Assembly: GCA_031406155.1 (NCBI GenBank)
Contig: JANOGW010000017.1
Location: 1-64,000 of the forward strand
DNA length: 64,000 nucleotides
From: JACMNW01 sp031406155
GTDB lineage: Bacteria > Pseudomonadota > Alphaproteobacteria > Rhodobacterales > Rhodobacteraceae
Direction: 5' to 3'
A program made the position numbers and the translations under genes. Numbering within the stretch: the first letter of the stretch is position 1; each line of letters begins with the position of its first letter. A model generated the notes under the pieces. The model had not been told where the DNA came from, made no database searches, and saw only the letters and a program-made list of their open reading frames with translations. Below are positions 8,252-16,972 of the stretch, piece after piece.

Positions 8252-9007
8252 CTACTTGCTGCGCAAAACCTCATCCACCACATCTTCTACTGCATCGCCG
8301 TAGCTGATGCGCGGATCAAACGCCCCGGTTTCCAGAAACCGAAGGGTCTGGTCGATGACCACCGGGTTCAGCATCATGAACGTATGCGTCACCGGCAAGG
8401 CAATATGATCCGTCATCCCCGCCACCCGCGTGCTCATGACCGACACCTTGCCATCATCGCGCCCGGGGATCAGCGCGGAATAGATCGGGTTGACAGACCG
8501 CGTGCCCGCAATCACCCCCAGCGAGAAATCGGGCTTCGGCAGCCCGCGCGGCACGTCATCGGCGCCGGTCCCCAGCTCCAGCCCCGCCGGGCCGTTCAGC
8601 CACCGAAATACCGCGATGCCACCCAGCACATCCACCAGTTCCGATCCCTCGTTCGGCGGCGCCAGCATCACCACGCGGCCCATATCATCGGGGCGATGCT
8701 CGACCAGCCAGACCCGCACCAGAATGCCGCCCATCGAATGGGTGACAAAATTCAGCCGCTCCGCCCCGCACTGCGCCACGGCCGGGCCGACATAACTTTC
8801 GGTCAGATCGGCAATATCGGCCGAGGTGGACGGATAGCCCTGATTGATCACCCGGTAGCCCGAAGCACTTAGCGCCGTCTCCATCGCCAGTAGCGAGGCT
8901 TGACTGCGCGCCAGGCCATGCAAAAGCACGACGCATTCAGCAGCCGCCCCCGTCGGAACACATGCCAAAGCCGCCATGATGAAAAGCGTTCTCCACATGC
9001 CAGACAC
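8252..9007 (-). CDS. Secreted alpha/beta hydrolase (lipase-like)
   Basis: A 251-residue protein with a signal peptide (MWRTLFIMAALACVPTGAAAE). Its lipase-type core starts at once with VVLLHGLARS (oxyanion loop), followed by THSMGG near residue 90 as the nucleophile elbow (Ser). THTFMM near the C-terminus may hold the catalytic His. It resembles periplasmic lipases/acyltransferases that act on hydrophobic esters; the substrate is not known. ATG at 8998 is an equally good start. Confidence 0.8.
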   Translation of the reverse strand: MSGMWRTLFIMAALACVPTGAAAECVVLLHGLARSQASLLAMETALSASGYRVINQGYPSTSADIADLTESYVGPAVAQCGAERLNFVTHSMGGILVRVWLVEHRPDDMGRVVMLAPPNEGSELVDVLGGIAVFRWLNGPAGLELGTGADDVPRGLPKPDFSLGVIAGTRSVNPIYSALIPGRDDGKVSVMSTRVAGMTDHIALPVTHTFMMLNPVVIDQTLRFLETGAFDPRISYGDAVEDVVDEVLRSK

Positions 9008-9075
9008 TTAGGGGATTTTCATCCCCGGTTCGAGGGGAATGGACAATTCCGCCGCGTCACCCCACCTTGGCCGTG

Positions 9076-9522
9076 ATGACACATCGCAGCCCCCGCCTTG
9101 CCGCCCGCGCCCTGATCCTGATCAAGGACCGCCTGCTGCTGGTCAACGCCTATCCTGGCGGCACATCCGATCTGTGGTGCGCGCCGGGGGGTGGCGTGAC
9201 CCCCGGCACATCATTGCACGAAAACCTGATCCGCGAAGTGTATGAGGAAACCGGCCTGACCGTATCCGTCGGCCTGCCCGCGCTGATCAACGAATTTCAC
9301 CAGCCTGCCAGCGGCTTTCACCAGGTGGATCTCTATTTCCATTGCAAGATCGCTCATGGCCGGCTGGACCCGGCATGGCGTGACCCTGAAGGCGTGGTCA
9401 CCGACCGCGCGCTGTTCAGTCGCGACGATCTTGCCGATATCCGCTTCAAACCCGACCTATTGCCCGATGCGGCCTGGGGCAATGCCGTGCTCTACGACCC
9501 GCTGGAGGTGATCGTGCCATGA
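9076..9522 (+). CDS. NUDIX hydrolase
   Basis: A 148-residue hydrolase of nucleoside diphosphate-X compounds. The Nudix box begins at about residue 40 (GVTPGTSLHENLIREVYEETGL, split here as GVTPGTSLHEN then LIREVYEETGL) and keeps the REVYEE metal ligands. TTG and GTG codons upstream could also start translation. The stop overlaps the next gene's ATG (ATGA), so it is coupled to the acetyltransferase. Confidence 0.88.
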   Translation: MTHRSPRLAARALILIKDRLLLVNAYPGGTSDLWCAPGGGVTPGTSLHENLIREVYEETGLTVSVGLPALINEFHQPASGFHQVDLYFHCKIAHGRLDPAWRDPEGVVTDRALFSRDDLADIRFKPDLLPDAAWGNAVLYDPLEVIVP

Positions 9523-10007
9523 TCCGGACCCTGCATTCCGCCACCGATACCAACATGGTGCGCGATTTTTTTGCCCGTGCGGCCGACTATGTCATGCTGG
9601 AATCCGGTCAGGCACCGGACACCAGTCAAACCCATGATTTCTTTACCAATGCCCCGCCCGGCATAGACCCCGCCACCACCCTGCGACTGGGGTTGTTTGA
9701 AAATGGCCTGCTCATTGCCATCGCCGAAGTGGCCTTCGGATATCCCAACACGGACGATGCCTATATCGGCCTTCTGTTACTGGACCCCGCCTATCGCGGA
9801 AGACGTCTTGGCCAACAAATGCTGGAGCATGTCTTTACCGCCGCGAAAGACCGGCAGGCCACCCGCATCTTGATCGCCGTGCTGGAAGAAAACTCCAAAG
9901 CTCATCGGTTTTGGTCCAATATGGGTTTCGTCGAAGAAATGCGCGGCCAGCCCAAACAGATCGGCCTGAAATCCCATGTTCAAATTCGCATGACCCGCCC
10001 TTTGTAA
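9519..10007 (+). CDS. GNAT family N-acetyltransferase
   Basis: A 162-residue acyl-CoA-dependent acetyltransferase. Motif A appears as LLLLDPAYRGRRLGQQML (R-G-x-G-type acetyl-CoA loop RGRRLG) and motif B as ENSKAHRFWSNMGF. The acceptor substrate is unknown. It is translationally coupled to the NUDIX gene, suggesting related small-molecule modification. Confidence 0.85.
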   Translation: MIRTLHSATDTNMVRDFFARAADYVMLESGQAPDTSQTHDFFTNAPPGIDPATTLRLGLFENGLLIAIAEVAFGYPNTDDAYIGLLLLDPAYRGRRLGQQMLEHVFTAAKDRQATRILIAVLEENSKAHRFWSNMGFVEEMRGQPKQIGLKSHVQIRMTRPL

Positions 10008-10014
10008 GGGCACC

Positions 10015-10860
10015 TCAGGCCTTGGCAAAACTCGCAATTGCCACACCGCCCAGCACCAGTCCCGCCGCAATCACAAAGCGCAAACTGACGCCCTCGGCCA
10101 ACAAGACCGCCCCGGCTCCCGTTGCAATCAACGGCACTGTCAGTTGCGCTACCGCCGCCCGCGCGGCCCCCAGACGCGGCACCAGTAAGTACCACAAAGC
10201 ATAGCCAAGGCCCGAGGTCACGGCACCCGACACTATCGCCAGCCATACCCCCAAAGGCTGCGCGGCATGCCCCAGCCCCAGCGCGGATCCAAGCCCAACC
10301 GCTATCGGCAGGGCGAGCACGAAATTCGCCGCCGTCGCCAGCAACGGGTCCACCGCCCGCCGCCCCGCTAGCGAATAGACCCCCCACCCCACGCCGGCCA
10401 GACCCATCGCCACGACCGGACCAAATGCCCCGATATTTCCCCCCGGCGCTACCAGCACCAGCAAGCCGGCAAACGCCAGCCCTGCCCCCGCCCAGCGCAG
10501 CGGCGGCACCGCTTCGCGTGCAGCCAGTGCCCCGGAAAACATCGTCAACTGCACCGACCCAAACAGGATCAACGCCCCAATTCCGGCATCAAGCGTCAGA
10601 TATGCCACTGAAAAGCCGAACAAATATGCCAGCAATCCAGCCACCCCTGCAATGCGCCCCGACCATCCCGGCCAAACCGCCCCACCCAGCAGGAACTGCC
10701 GCGCCAACACCAAAGCCACTAGCATCACCGCCCCCGATGCCAGCCGGATCACCGCATAATCCACCGCATCGATCAGCCCGGCGCCTACCGCCATCCGGTT
10801 CAGGACCGAATTCGCCGCAAAAGCCAGCATCGCAAGGGCGGTCATCAGGAAAAGTGCCAT
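10015..10860 (-). CDS. EamA/DMT family transporter
   Basis: A 281-residue inner-membrane protein with about ten hydrophobic helices forming two EamA repeats. Recognisable pieces are NSVLNRMAVGAGLIDAVDYAVIRL at the start of repeat one (given as NSVLNRMAVGAG and LIDAVDYAVIRL) and the closing ALWYLLVPRLGAARAAVAQL segment of repeat two. The family exports metabolites such as amino acids; the substrate is unknown. Confidence 0.85.
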   Translation of the reverse strand: MALFLMTALAMLAFAANSVLNRMAVGAGLIDAVDYAVIRLASGAVMLVALVLARQFLLGGAVWPGWSGRIAGVAGLLAYLFGFSVAYLTLDAGIGALILFGSVQLTMFSGALAAREAVPPLRWAGAGLAFAGLLVLVAPGGNIGAFGPVVAMGLAGVGWGVYSLAGRRAVDPLLATAANFVLALPIAVGLGSALGLGHAAQPLGVWLAIVSGAVTSGLGYALWYLLVPRLGAARAAVAQLTVPLIATGAGAVLLAEGVSLRFVIAAGLVLGGVAIASFAKA

Positions 10861-10970
10861 TCCCCTGCTTAAAGCGACTTCCGAAAAGTGGGAACTGGTT
10901 TTCGGCCAAAAGTCGGGCAAAACCAAATAGGCTGAAGCGGGCTCGCGATTAAGGATGACTGTAAACCGCT

Positions 10971-11291
10971 TCAGACGGTGTCGCCCGCCCCCGCAATCTC
11001 GGCCATCCCCATGGCCTCGGGTACATCCTCCAGCGCAAACCAGACCGGGATACCGCGCGCCTGGGCGATCTTCACGCCCATATCCGCCCCTGTCGATGCG
11101 CCGGGCAGCCGCAGCACCCCCTCACTCCGCTCAAGCAACCGATGCGCTGTCGGGTGCAGGATGCGATCATACTCGGCATCCCCGATCACACACCCGCCCG
11201 CCGCGCGCCAGATCGGCAGGGCAACCCACTCGCCGATCATCGGCACATGGCCCTTCTCGAACAGCGGCAAAGCCGCCGCCTCCAGCCGCAG
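10971..11291 (-). pseudogene. DUF4406-type (nucleoside deoxyribosyltransferase-like) protein, 5' end lost
   Basis: The frame reads LEAAALPLFEKGHVPMIGEW, then a GDAEYDRILHPTAHRLL section and PGASTGADMGVKIAQARGIP to a TGA. This matches the C-terminal two thirds of small DUF4406-type proteins, which normally begin with an IAGPYRSG-like segment. That N-terminus is missing: in frame upstream there is only SGLR and then a stop. A TTG at 11270 could still start a short protein. The lost 5' end abuts the equally truncated DeoR remnant, as if one deletion removed both starts. Confidence 0.6.
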
Positions 11292-11776
11292 GCCTGATCA
11301 AACCCGGCATGACGGTCATACTTGATGGTGGCACCACTCACCTTGCCCTGATCGCCCGCCTGCCGCTTGACCTGCGCGCCACAATCATCACCCACAGCCC
11401 GCCAATCGCAGCAGCCCTCGAAGGTCACTCAAACATCGACATCATCCTGATCGGCGGGACGATCTACCGCCTGTCGATGGTGGCTTTGGGCGCTACGGCG
11501 CATCTGGGCTTTGCCCGCCTGCGCGCCGATCTGTACTTTCTTGGCGTCACCGGCCTGCACCCCGACGCGGGCCTCACCACCGGCAATTTCGACGAGGCGC
11601 AGATCAAATCGCAAATGATCCGCTCTGCCAACAAGACCGTCGTCTTGGTCACACCTGACAAGGTCGGCACAGCATCGCCCTACCAGATCGCACAGATAAA
11701 CGCGCTGCACGCCCTGATCAGCACCGAAGCCCGCCCGGATTGGCTACCCACCGTCACGGCCCATCTGCACGCCTGA
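11288..11776 (+). pseudogene. DeoR-family regulator, N-terminal DNA-binding half lost
   Basis: From about residue LIKPGMTVILDGGTT the frame matches the DeoR C-terminal sensor domain: DGGTT phosphosugar loop, IIGGT-like ILIGGTIYR, then a LGVTGLHPDAGLTTGNFDEA segment, and VLVTPDKVG, ending at a normal C-terminus. The upstream helix-turn-helix (about 80 residues) is absent; the same bases instead belong to the DUF4406 remnant on the other strand. The open frame continues upstream, but only as antisense. It is probably non-functional. Confidence 0.65.
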
Positions 11777-11979
11777 CGCCGATACCTGCCCGGCGCGGTC
11801 AAGCCGCTGGATGTGACGCCAGTGATTGCAACAGGACCGGCATCCAGTTTTAACGAAGAGGCTCTGCCAGTTTCCCACGAGAAAAATACTCAAAAAACCT
11901 GAGCCGCTCCGGGGAACCCGGAGAAGCGAGGCAAGGCAACGCGCGGCACGCGCTCCGTTCAACAACCGCTCTCAGCAGT

Positions 11980-12477
11980 CTACACGCCGGCAAATTCTGC
12001 CGGATAAATCACTATGTCGTTCGGAACATCATCTCCAGGTCGGTGAAGCAACGTGGACTCCAACGGGTAGGGCGACGTCAGCCCTGCCGCCCGCGCTCGC
12101 GAAAATCCGGCTCGGGCATAAAACGACGGCTTTCCAACCACCACCGTTGTCTGTCCTTTGAACGCCAGCAGCCGCGCCATCCCCGCGACCAGCCGCGATC
12201 CGATCTGCTTTCCCTGCCATTCCGGTGCGACCGCCACCGGCGCCAGGGCCAGCCATCCGTGCGGCGCTGACAGCCTCGACAACGCCAGATAAGCCACGAT
12301 AGCCCCCTGCCACGGCGTCACGACCTCCGCCTCCATCAAACCTGCCGCCCGCAGCTTGATCACCAGTCCTGCTTCGTCCGGCCCCGGAAAACTCGCCCGC
12401 AACAACGCGTCAATCGCGTCAAACTCAAGCGCGCCTGCCACGCGTAGTGAATCCGGCCCTGCCATACCAATCTCCAA
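11980..12477 (-). CDS. GNAT family N-acetyltransferase
   Basis: A 165-residue protein with a YhbS-like GNAT fold: AVAPEWQGKQIGSRLVAGM is the acetyl-CoA loop (Q-G-K-x-I-G), and GKPSFYARAGFSRARAAGL is the motif B region typical of the YhbS group. Substrate unknown. ATG at 12465 is an alternative start. It lies just downstream of groL, separated by a strong terminator. Confidence 0.82.
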   Translation of the reverse strand: MEIGMAGPDSLRVAGALEFDAIDALLRASFPGPDEAGLVIKLRAAGLMEAEVVTPWQGAIVAYLALSRLSAPHGWLALAPVAVAPEWQGKQIGSRLVAGMARLLAFKGQTTVVVGKPSFYARAGFSRARAAGLTSPYPLESTLLHRPGDDVPNDIVIYPAEFAGV

Positions 12478-12483
12478 ATAAGA

Positions 12484-12514
12484 AAAGGGCGCGCCGCAGC
12501 ACGCCCTTTCTTTT
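12484..12514 (-). terminator. Rho-independent terminator of groES-groL
   Basis: AAAGGGCG and CGCCCTTT (8-bp perfect stem) flank a 10-base GC-rich loop just after the groL stop. T-rich sequence follows on the minus strand (TTTTCTTATTT) and also on the plus strand, so it may work both ways. Confidence 0.75.
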
Positions 12515-12533
12515 ATCAGCCTTGCGGAATGAT

Positions 12534-14183
12534 TTACATCATCCCGTCCATGCCGCCCATGCCGCCCATTCCGCCGCCCATGCCGCCGCCGCCCGACTTG
12601 GGCTCGGGGCGATCCGCGATCATCGCTTCGGTGGTGATCAGCAAGGATGCAACAGATGCTGCATCTTCCAGCGCTGTGCGTACAACCTTGGCCGGGTCAA
12701 TGACGCCGAACTTGAACATGTCGCCATATTCTTCGGTCTGCGCATTAAAGCCAAAAGTCTTGTCATTGGACTCGCGCACTTTGCCAGCCACAACTGCACC
12801 ATCAACACCAGCGTTCTGCGCGATCTGGCGCAGTGGTGCTTCAAGGGCGCGACGCACAATCGCGATACCGGCGTTCTGGTCGCTGTTCGCGCCCGTCATG
12901 CCTTCCAGAACCTTGCCGGCTTGGATCAAGGCCACGCCGCCGCCAACCACGATGCCTTCTTGTACGGCAGCGCGGGTTGCGTTCAGCGCGTCATCGACAC
13001 GGTCCTTACTCAATTTCACTTAGATCTCGGTCAAGCCGCCAACGCGGATGATCGCAACACCGCCAGCCAGTTTGGCAACACGCTCTTGCAGTTTTTCCTT
13101 GTCGTAGTCCGAAGTGGTTTCTTCGATCTGCGTACGGATCTGGTCAACCCGTGCCTTGATTTCGGTCTTTTCACCGGAACCATCGATGATCGTAGTGGTG
13201 TCTTTGGTGATGGTCACTTTGCGGGCCTTGCCAAGCATGTCCAGCCCAACATTTTCCAGCTTCATACCCAGATCTTCGCTGATCACCTGACCACCGGTCA
13301 GAATGGCGATGTCCTGCAGCATGGCTTTCCGACGGTCGCCAAACCCTGGGGCCTTCACGGCCGCAATCTTCAGACCACCGCGCAGCTTGTTCACAACCAA
13401 AGTCGCAAGTGCTTCACCCTCAACGTCTTCCGAAATGATCAGCAGTGGCTTTTGGCTTTGGATAACAGCTTCCAGCAATGGAACCATTGGCTGCAGCGAG
13501 CCCAGCTTTTTTTCGTGCAGCAAGATCAGCACATCCTCCAGATCAACAACCATCTTGTCCGGGTTGGTGACAAAGTAGGGCGACAGATAGCCACGGTCGA
13601 ATTGCATGCCTTCGACGACTTCGGTTTCTGTTTCCAAACCCTTGTTTTCTTCGACGGTGATCACACCCTCGTTGCCGACTTTCTGCATCGCGTCGGCGAT
13701 CTGACGGCCAATCTCGGCCTCACCGTTGGCAGCAATCGACCCGATCTGCGCCACTTCGGCACTGTCGACCACGGAACGCGACGCCGCCTTGATCGCAGCA
13801 ACCACTTTGGCAGTTGCAAGGTCAATGCCGCGCTTCAGGTCCATCGGGTTCATGCCGGCGGCAACAGATTTCATGCCTTCCTTGATGATGGCCTGGGCCA
13901 GCACGGTCGCGGTGGTGGTGCCGTCGCCAGCCTCATCATTGGTGCGGGAAGCAACTTCCTTGACCATCTGGGCGCCCATGTTCTCGAACTTGTCTGCAAG
14001 CTCGATCTCTTTGGCAACGGTCACGCCGTCCTTGGTGATGCGGGGGCTACCGAACGACTTGTCGATCACCACATTGCGGCCTTTTGGCCCAAGGGTGACT
14101 TTCACAGCGTCGGCAAGAATGTTTACGCCACGCAACATGCGGTCGCGGGCATCGGTATCGAACTTGACGTCCTTAGCAGCCAT
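12534..14183 (-). pseudogene. groL: Chaperonin GroEL, frame interrupted by an in-frame TAA
   Basis: Together the pieces make a full-length 60-kDa chaperonin (about 548 codons). Codons 1-387 begin MAAKDVKFDTDARDRMLRGV, keep the ATP-site DGTTTATVLA and the whole apical domain, and end GGLTEI. A TAA at 13020-13022 then replaces the glutamate usually found in GGxTEIEVKE. The next codon is GTG (13019), continuing in frame as VKLSKDRVDDALNATRAAVQ to the normal GGM-rich tail. The break sits in the intermediate domain, so the Asp used for ATP hydrolysis (in VDDALNATR) lies in the second fragment. The C-terminal piece (161 aa) could only be made by reinitiation at GTG, or full GroEL by readthrough. 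Sequence on both sides is otherwise conserved. Sequencing error is possible, but the neighbouring codons (KLSK instead of KERK) are also unusual. Confidence 0.85.
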
Positions 14184-14224
14184 TTTGCTTGCTCCTAGAA
14201 TTGGTTGATGGTGGGAAAGCGTAG

Positions 14225-14243
14225 GGTGGGCAATGTGCCCACC
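14225..14243. repeat. Short palindromic repeat between groL and groES
   Basis: GGTGGGCA-ATG-TGCCCACC, preceded by GTAG, is one copy of a dispersed palindromic family also seen near 15.8 and 20.9 kb. In the groES-groL transcript it could form a hairpin. Confidence 0.5.
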
Positions 14244-14276
14244 GCCTTCAGGGAAGTGATCCCGAGCCGATCAGCG

Positions 14277-14564
14277 TTAGCTGATAATGCCCAAGATATC
14301 GCTTTCCTTCATGATCAGCAGGTCTTCACCGCCAACCTTCACTTCGGTGCCCGACCATTTGCCGAACAGGATGCGGTCGCCAGCCTTGACCGACGGTGCG
14401 ATCAGCTCGCCCGAATCCTTGCGGGCACCCTCGCCCACGGAAATGATCTCGCCCTCTGCGGGCTTTTCCTTGGCGGTTTCGGGGATGATCAGTCCGCCCT
14501 TGGTTTTGTCTTCGCCTTCGATGCGGCGAACCAGTACACGGTCATGCAGCGGTTTGAATGCCAT
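14277..14564 (-). CDS. groES: Co-chaperonin GroES
   Basis: A 95-residue lid of the GroEL folding chamber. It begins MAFKPLHDRVLVRRIEGEDK and contains the mobile loop (EGEDKTKGGLIIPETAKEKP region) and the C-terminal VGGEDLLIMKESDILGIIS. All parts look intact, in contrast to the broken groL behind it. The upstream CIRCE operator implies HrcA control. Confidence 0.96.
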   Translation of the reverse strand: MAFKPLHDRVLVRRIEGEDKTKGGLIIPETAKEKPAEGEIISVGEGARKDSGELIAPSVKAGDRILFGKWSGTEVKVGGEDLLIMKESDILGIIS

Positions 14565-14599
14565 CTGAGAACACTCCCTAGGTTCCAGGTTGAATTTGA

Positions 14600-14626
14600 T
14601 TAGCACTCAGTATGCCAGAGTGCTAA
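14600..14626 (-). promoter_or_regulatory. CIRCE operator (HrcA binding site)
   Basis: TTAGCACTC, 9 bases, GAGTGCTAA: a perfect match to the CIRCE inverted repeat, 36 bases before the groES start. HrcA repressor is expected to bind here and release on heat shock. hrcA itself is not in this window. Confidence 0.95.
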
Positions 14627-14783
14627 CTGCGCTGTAGGTAGGCAGATCACTCCGCCGAGTCAAGCCCCGGTTGGCATCTGCTGCGTCTCTACGGCGCGTT
14701 TTCCGAAGCCACCCCTTGGCGTTTTGCCATATCGATGCCACCTTCATCAGGTGCAAATGCCAATACCCCAAATCGAGGCTACC

Positions 14784-15773
14784 ATGACCCGCATCCTAGC
14801 CGCCATCGCGACGCTTTTGTGCCTTTCCGCCCCGGTTCAGGCGCAATGTTCCGGTCAGAACCTGATCGATGCGCTGGCGCCCGATGACCGTGCCGCTCTG
14901 GTTGCAAGGGCCGCGCAATCGCCCTATCCGGTTGGCAATTTCTGGCGCGCCACAAAGGGCGATCAGGTGGTGACCCTGATCGGATCGTACCATTTCGATG
15001 ACCCAAGGCATGCCGCGACAATGGCAGCACTGACGCCCATCATAAACGCCGCCAGCACCGTTCTGGTCGAAGCCGGACCGGACGAAGAGACGGCGCTGAG
15101 GGCCCATCTTGCCCGGGACCCGAGCGTCATGTTGATCATGTCTGGCCCCACCCTGCCCGAACAACTGCCCGCCGCTGATTGGCAAGCCCTGTCAAATGCC
15201 CTGCGCGAACGCCAGATACCGCCGTTCATGGCCGCCAAGTTTCAACCTTGGTACATCTCGGTCGTGCTTGGCATTCCCGCCTGCTCCATGGCCGCCGCGC
15301 AAACTGCCAACGGCCTGGACGGTATGGTGATCGATGCCGCCCTCGCCGCGCGCGTGCCGGTCAAGGCGCTGGAACCCTATGACACCATCTTTGGCATCTT
15401 CGGATCGCTGCCGATGCAGGACCAGCTATCGATGATCAAAAGCGCGCTGGTGCTGGAACAGCAAAGCGAGGATTTCTCGGTTACCCTTGCCGATGCCTAC
15501 TTTGCCCAAGATAGTCGGGTGATCTGGGAATTCATGCGCCTGAAATCGCAGTCCATACCGGGCTACACACCCGAACAGATCGACGCCGAATTTTCCCGCA
15601 TGGAAGAGGCGCTGCTGTCGAGCCGCAACCGATCCTGGATCCCGGCCATAGAGGCCGCCGCTGAACTGGGGCCAACCATTGCGACCTTTGGCGCCTTGCA
15701 TCTGTCGGGTCAGGACGGCGTGCTGGCCCTGCTGGAACGCGCGGGTTTTACCTTGGAACGTCTGCCACTGTGA
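14784..15773 (+). CDS. TraB/GumN family secreted protein
   Basis: A 329-residue protein with a signal peptide (MTRILAAIATLLCLSAPVQA). The family motifs are LIGSYHFDDPRH (conserved GxxH near the N-terminus), VLVEAGPDEE and the C-terminal FGALHLSGQDGVLALLERAGF (given as FGALHLSGQDG, VLALLERAGF). TraB/GumN (TIKI-like) proteins share a possible metal-dependent hydrolase fold; the activity in bacteria is not established. The upstream in-frame codons lack signal-peptide character. Confidence 0.85.
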   Translation: MTRILAAIATLLCLSAPVQAQCSGQNLIDALAPDDRAALVARAAQSPYPVGNFWRATKGDQVVTLIGSYHFDDPRHAATMAALTPIINAASTVLVEAGPDEETALRAHLARDPSVMLIMSGPTLPEQLPAADWQALSNALRERQIPPFMAAKFQPWYISVVLGIPACSMAAAQTANGLDGMVIDAALAARVPVKALEPYDTIFGIFGSLPMQDQLSMIKSALVLEQQSEDFSVTLADAYFAQDSRVIWEFMRLKSQSIPGYTPEQIDAEFSRMEEALLSSRNRSWIPAIEAAAELGPTIATFGALHLSGQDGVLALLERAGFTLERLPL

Positions 15774-15781
15774 CCGGGACG

Positions 15782-15837
15782 ATGGGCAGATTGCCCATTT
15801 TGCGCACCACCCCGTAGGATGGGCAATCTGCCCATCC
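15782..15837. repeat. Pair of inverted palindromes (BIME-like)
   Basis: ATGGGCA-GAT-TGCCCAT at 15782-15798 and GGATGGGCA-ATC-TGCCCATCC at 15817-15837 are each palindromic, and the first is the exact reverse complement of the core of the second. They lie between the GumN-like gene and ppaC. Related copies sit near 14.2 and 20.9 kb. Confidence 0.6.
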
Positions 15838-15943
15838 TGCCGCAAAGCTCAATTTCGCCGGACACGCCGCACCCCGTGCGTGACAACCGATCAACCCGTG
15901 CCTATAAGGCCGCAACTCCAGCCCAAGCAACGGAACAGCTCGC

Positions 15944-16864
15944 ATGACCACCCTCGTTTTCGGCCATAAATCCCCCGACACAGACTCCACCCTGTCCGCC
16001 ATCATCTGGGCCTGGTATCTGACGAATGTGCGCGGTGACGATGCCAAGCCCGTTCTGCTGGGCGAGCCGAACACCGAAGCGGCATTCGTGCTCAAGCACT
16101 GGGGTTTTGCGCAGCCAGAGATCATCGCCGACGTCGCCGCTGACGATAAAGTTGTCATCGTCGATACCAACAACCCTGCCGAATTGCCGCCCTCGATCAA
16201 CGACGCCACGATCATGGCGATCATCGACCATCACATGTTGGTCGGCGGTCTAAAGACGAAGACCCCGATCGATGTTGTGATGCGCCCACTGGCCTGCACG
16301 GCCACTGTGATGCACGACATCATGGGCGATGATCTGGCGCAGGCACCTCGCAACATCAAGGGTGCCATGCTGTCGTGCATCCTGTCCGACACGCTGGAAT
16401 TTCGCAGCCCCACCACTACCGACCATGACCGTGCGGTGGCGGAAAAGCTGGCCGCCGATCTGGGTGTTAGCATTCCGGCGCTCGCCGCAGAAATGTTCGC
16501 CGCCAAATCCGACGTCTCGCGGTTTTCAGACGCCGAATTGCTGCGCATGGACAGCAAGGAATACACTGTCGCGGGCAAGGAACTGCGCATCTCAGTGCTG
16601 GAAACCACTTCGCCCAAAGTGGTGCTGGACAGGAAGGCATCCCTGATGGCCTCGATGGTCGGCGTGGCGAAAGAGGACGCTGCCGATCAGGTGCTGCTGT
16701 TCGTCATCGACATCCTGAAAGAAGAGGCGACGTTGCTGGTGCCAAATGATCTGGTCCGGCAAATGGCCGAAGCCTCGTTCGACTGCAAGGTTACCGGTGA
16801 CACCGTCGTCCTGCCGGGCATCATGAGCCGCAAAAAGCAGATTATCCCGGCGCTGAAATTGTGA
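15944..16864 (+). CDS. ppaC: Manganese-dependent inorganic pyrophosphatase (family II)
   Basis: A 306-residue cytoplasmic DHH-superfamily enzyme that splits pyrophosphate. Evidence: GHKSPDTDS at the N-terminus (metal ligands), VDTNNPAELP, the DHH motif in IIDHHMLVGG (about residues 95-97), a LSDTLEFRSPTTTDHD section and the C-terminal SRKKQIIP substrate motif of family II enzymes. Length is standard. Confidence 0.95.
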   Translation: MTTLVFGHKSPDTDSTLSAIIWAWYLTNVRGDDAKPVLLGEPNTEAAFVLKHWGFAQPEIIADVAADDKVVIVDTNNPAELPPSINDATIMAIIDHHMLVGGLKTKTPIDVVMRPLACTATVMHDIMGDDLAQAPRNIKGAMLSCILSDTLEFRSPTTTDHDRAVAEKLAADLGVSIPALAAEMFAAKSDVSRFSDAELLRMDSKEYTVAGKELRISVLETTSPKVVLDRKASLMASMVGVAKEDAADQVLLFVIDILKEEATLLVPNDLVRQMAEASFDCKVTGDTVVLPGIMSRKKQIIPALKL

Positions 16865-16972
16865 TGACGTCCGCACGACAATCCGCCCCGTCCTTCCAAC
16901 CGGCTGTCAGCCCGCCTGCACAAGGGGTGCAAAGCGGTTGTACAGCCGGGGCACCCCCTCGAAAGGCCAAAC

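Noticed and set aside
12447..14198. Long open frame antisense to groES/groL on the plus strand
   Set aside because: It mirrors the conserved GroEL gene, has no family resemblance of its own and results from codon bias of the true gene.
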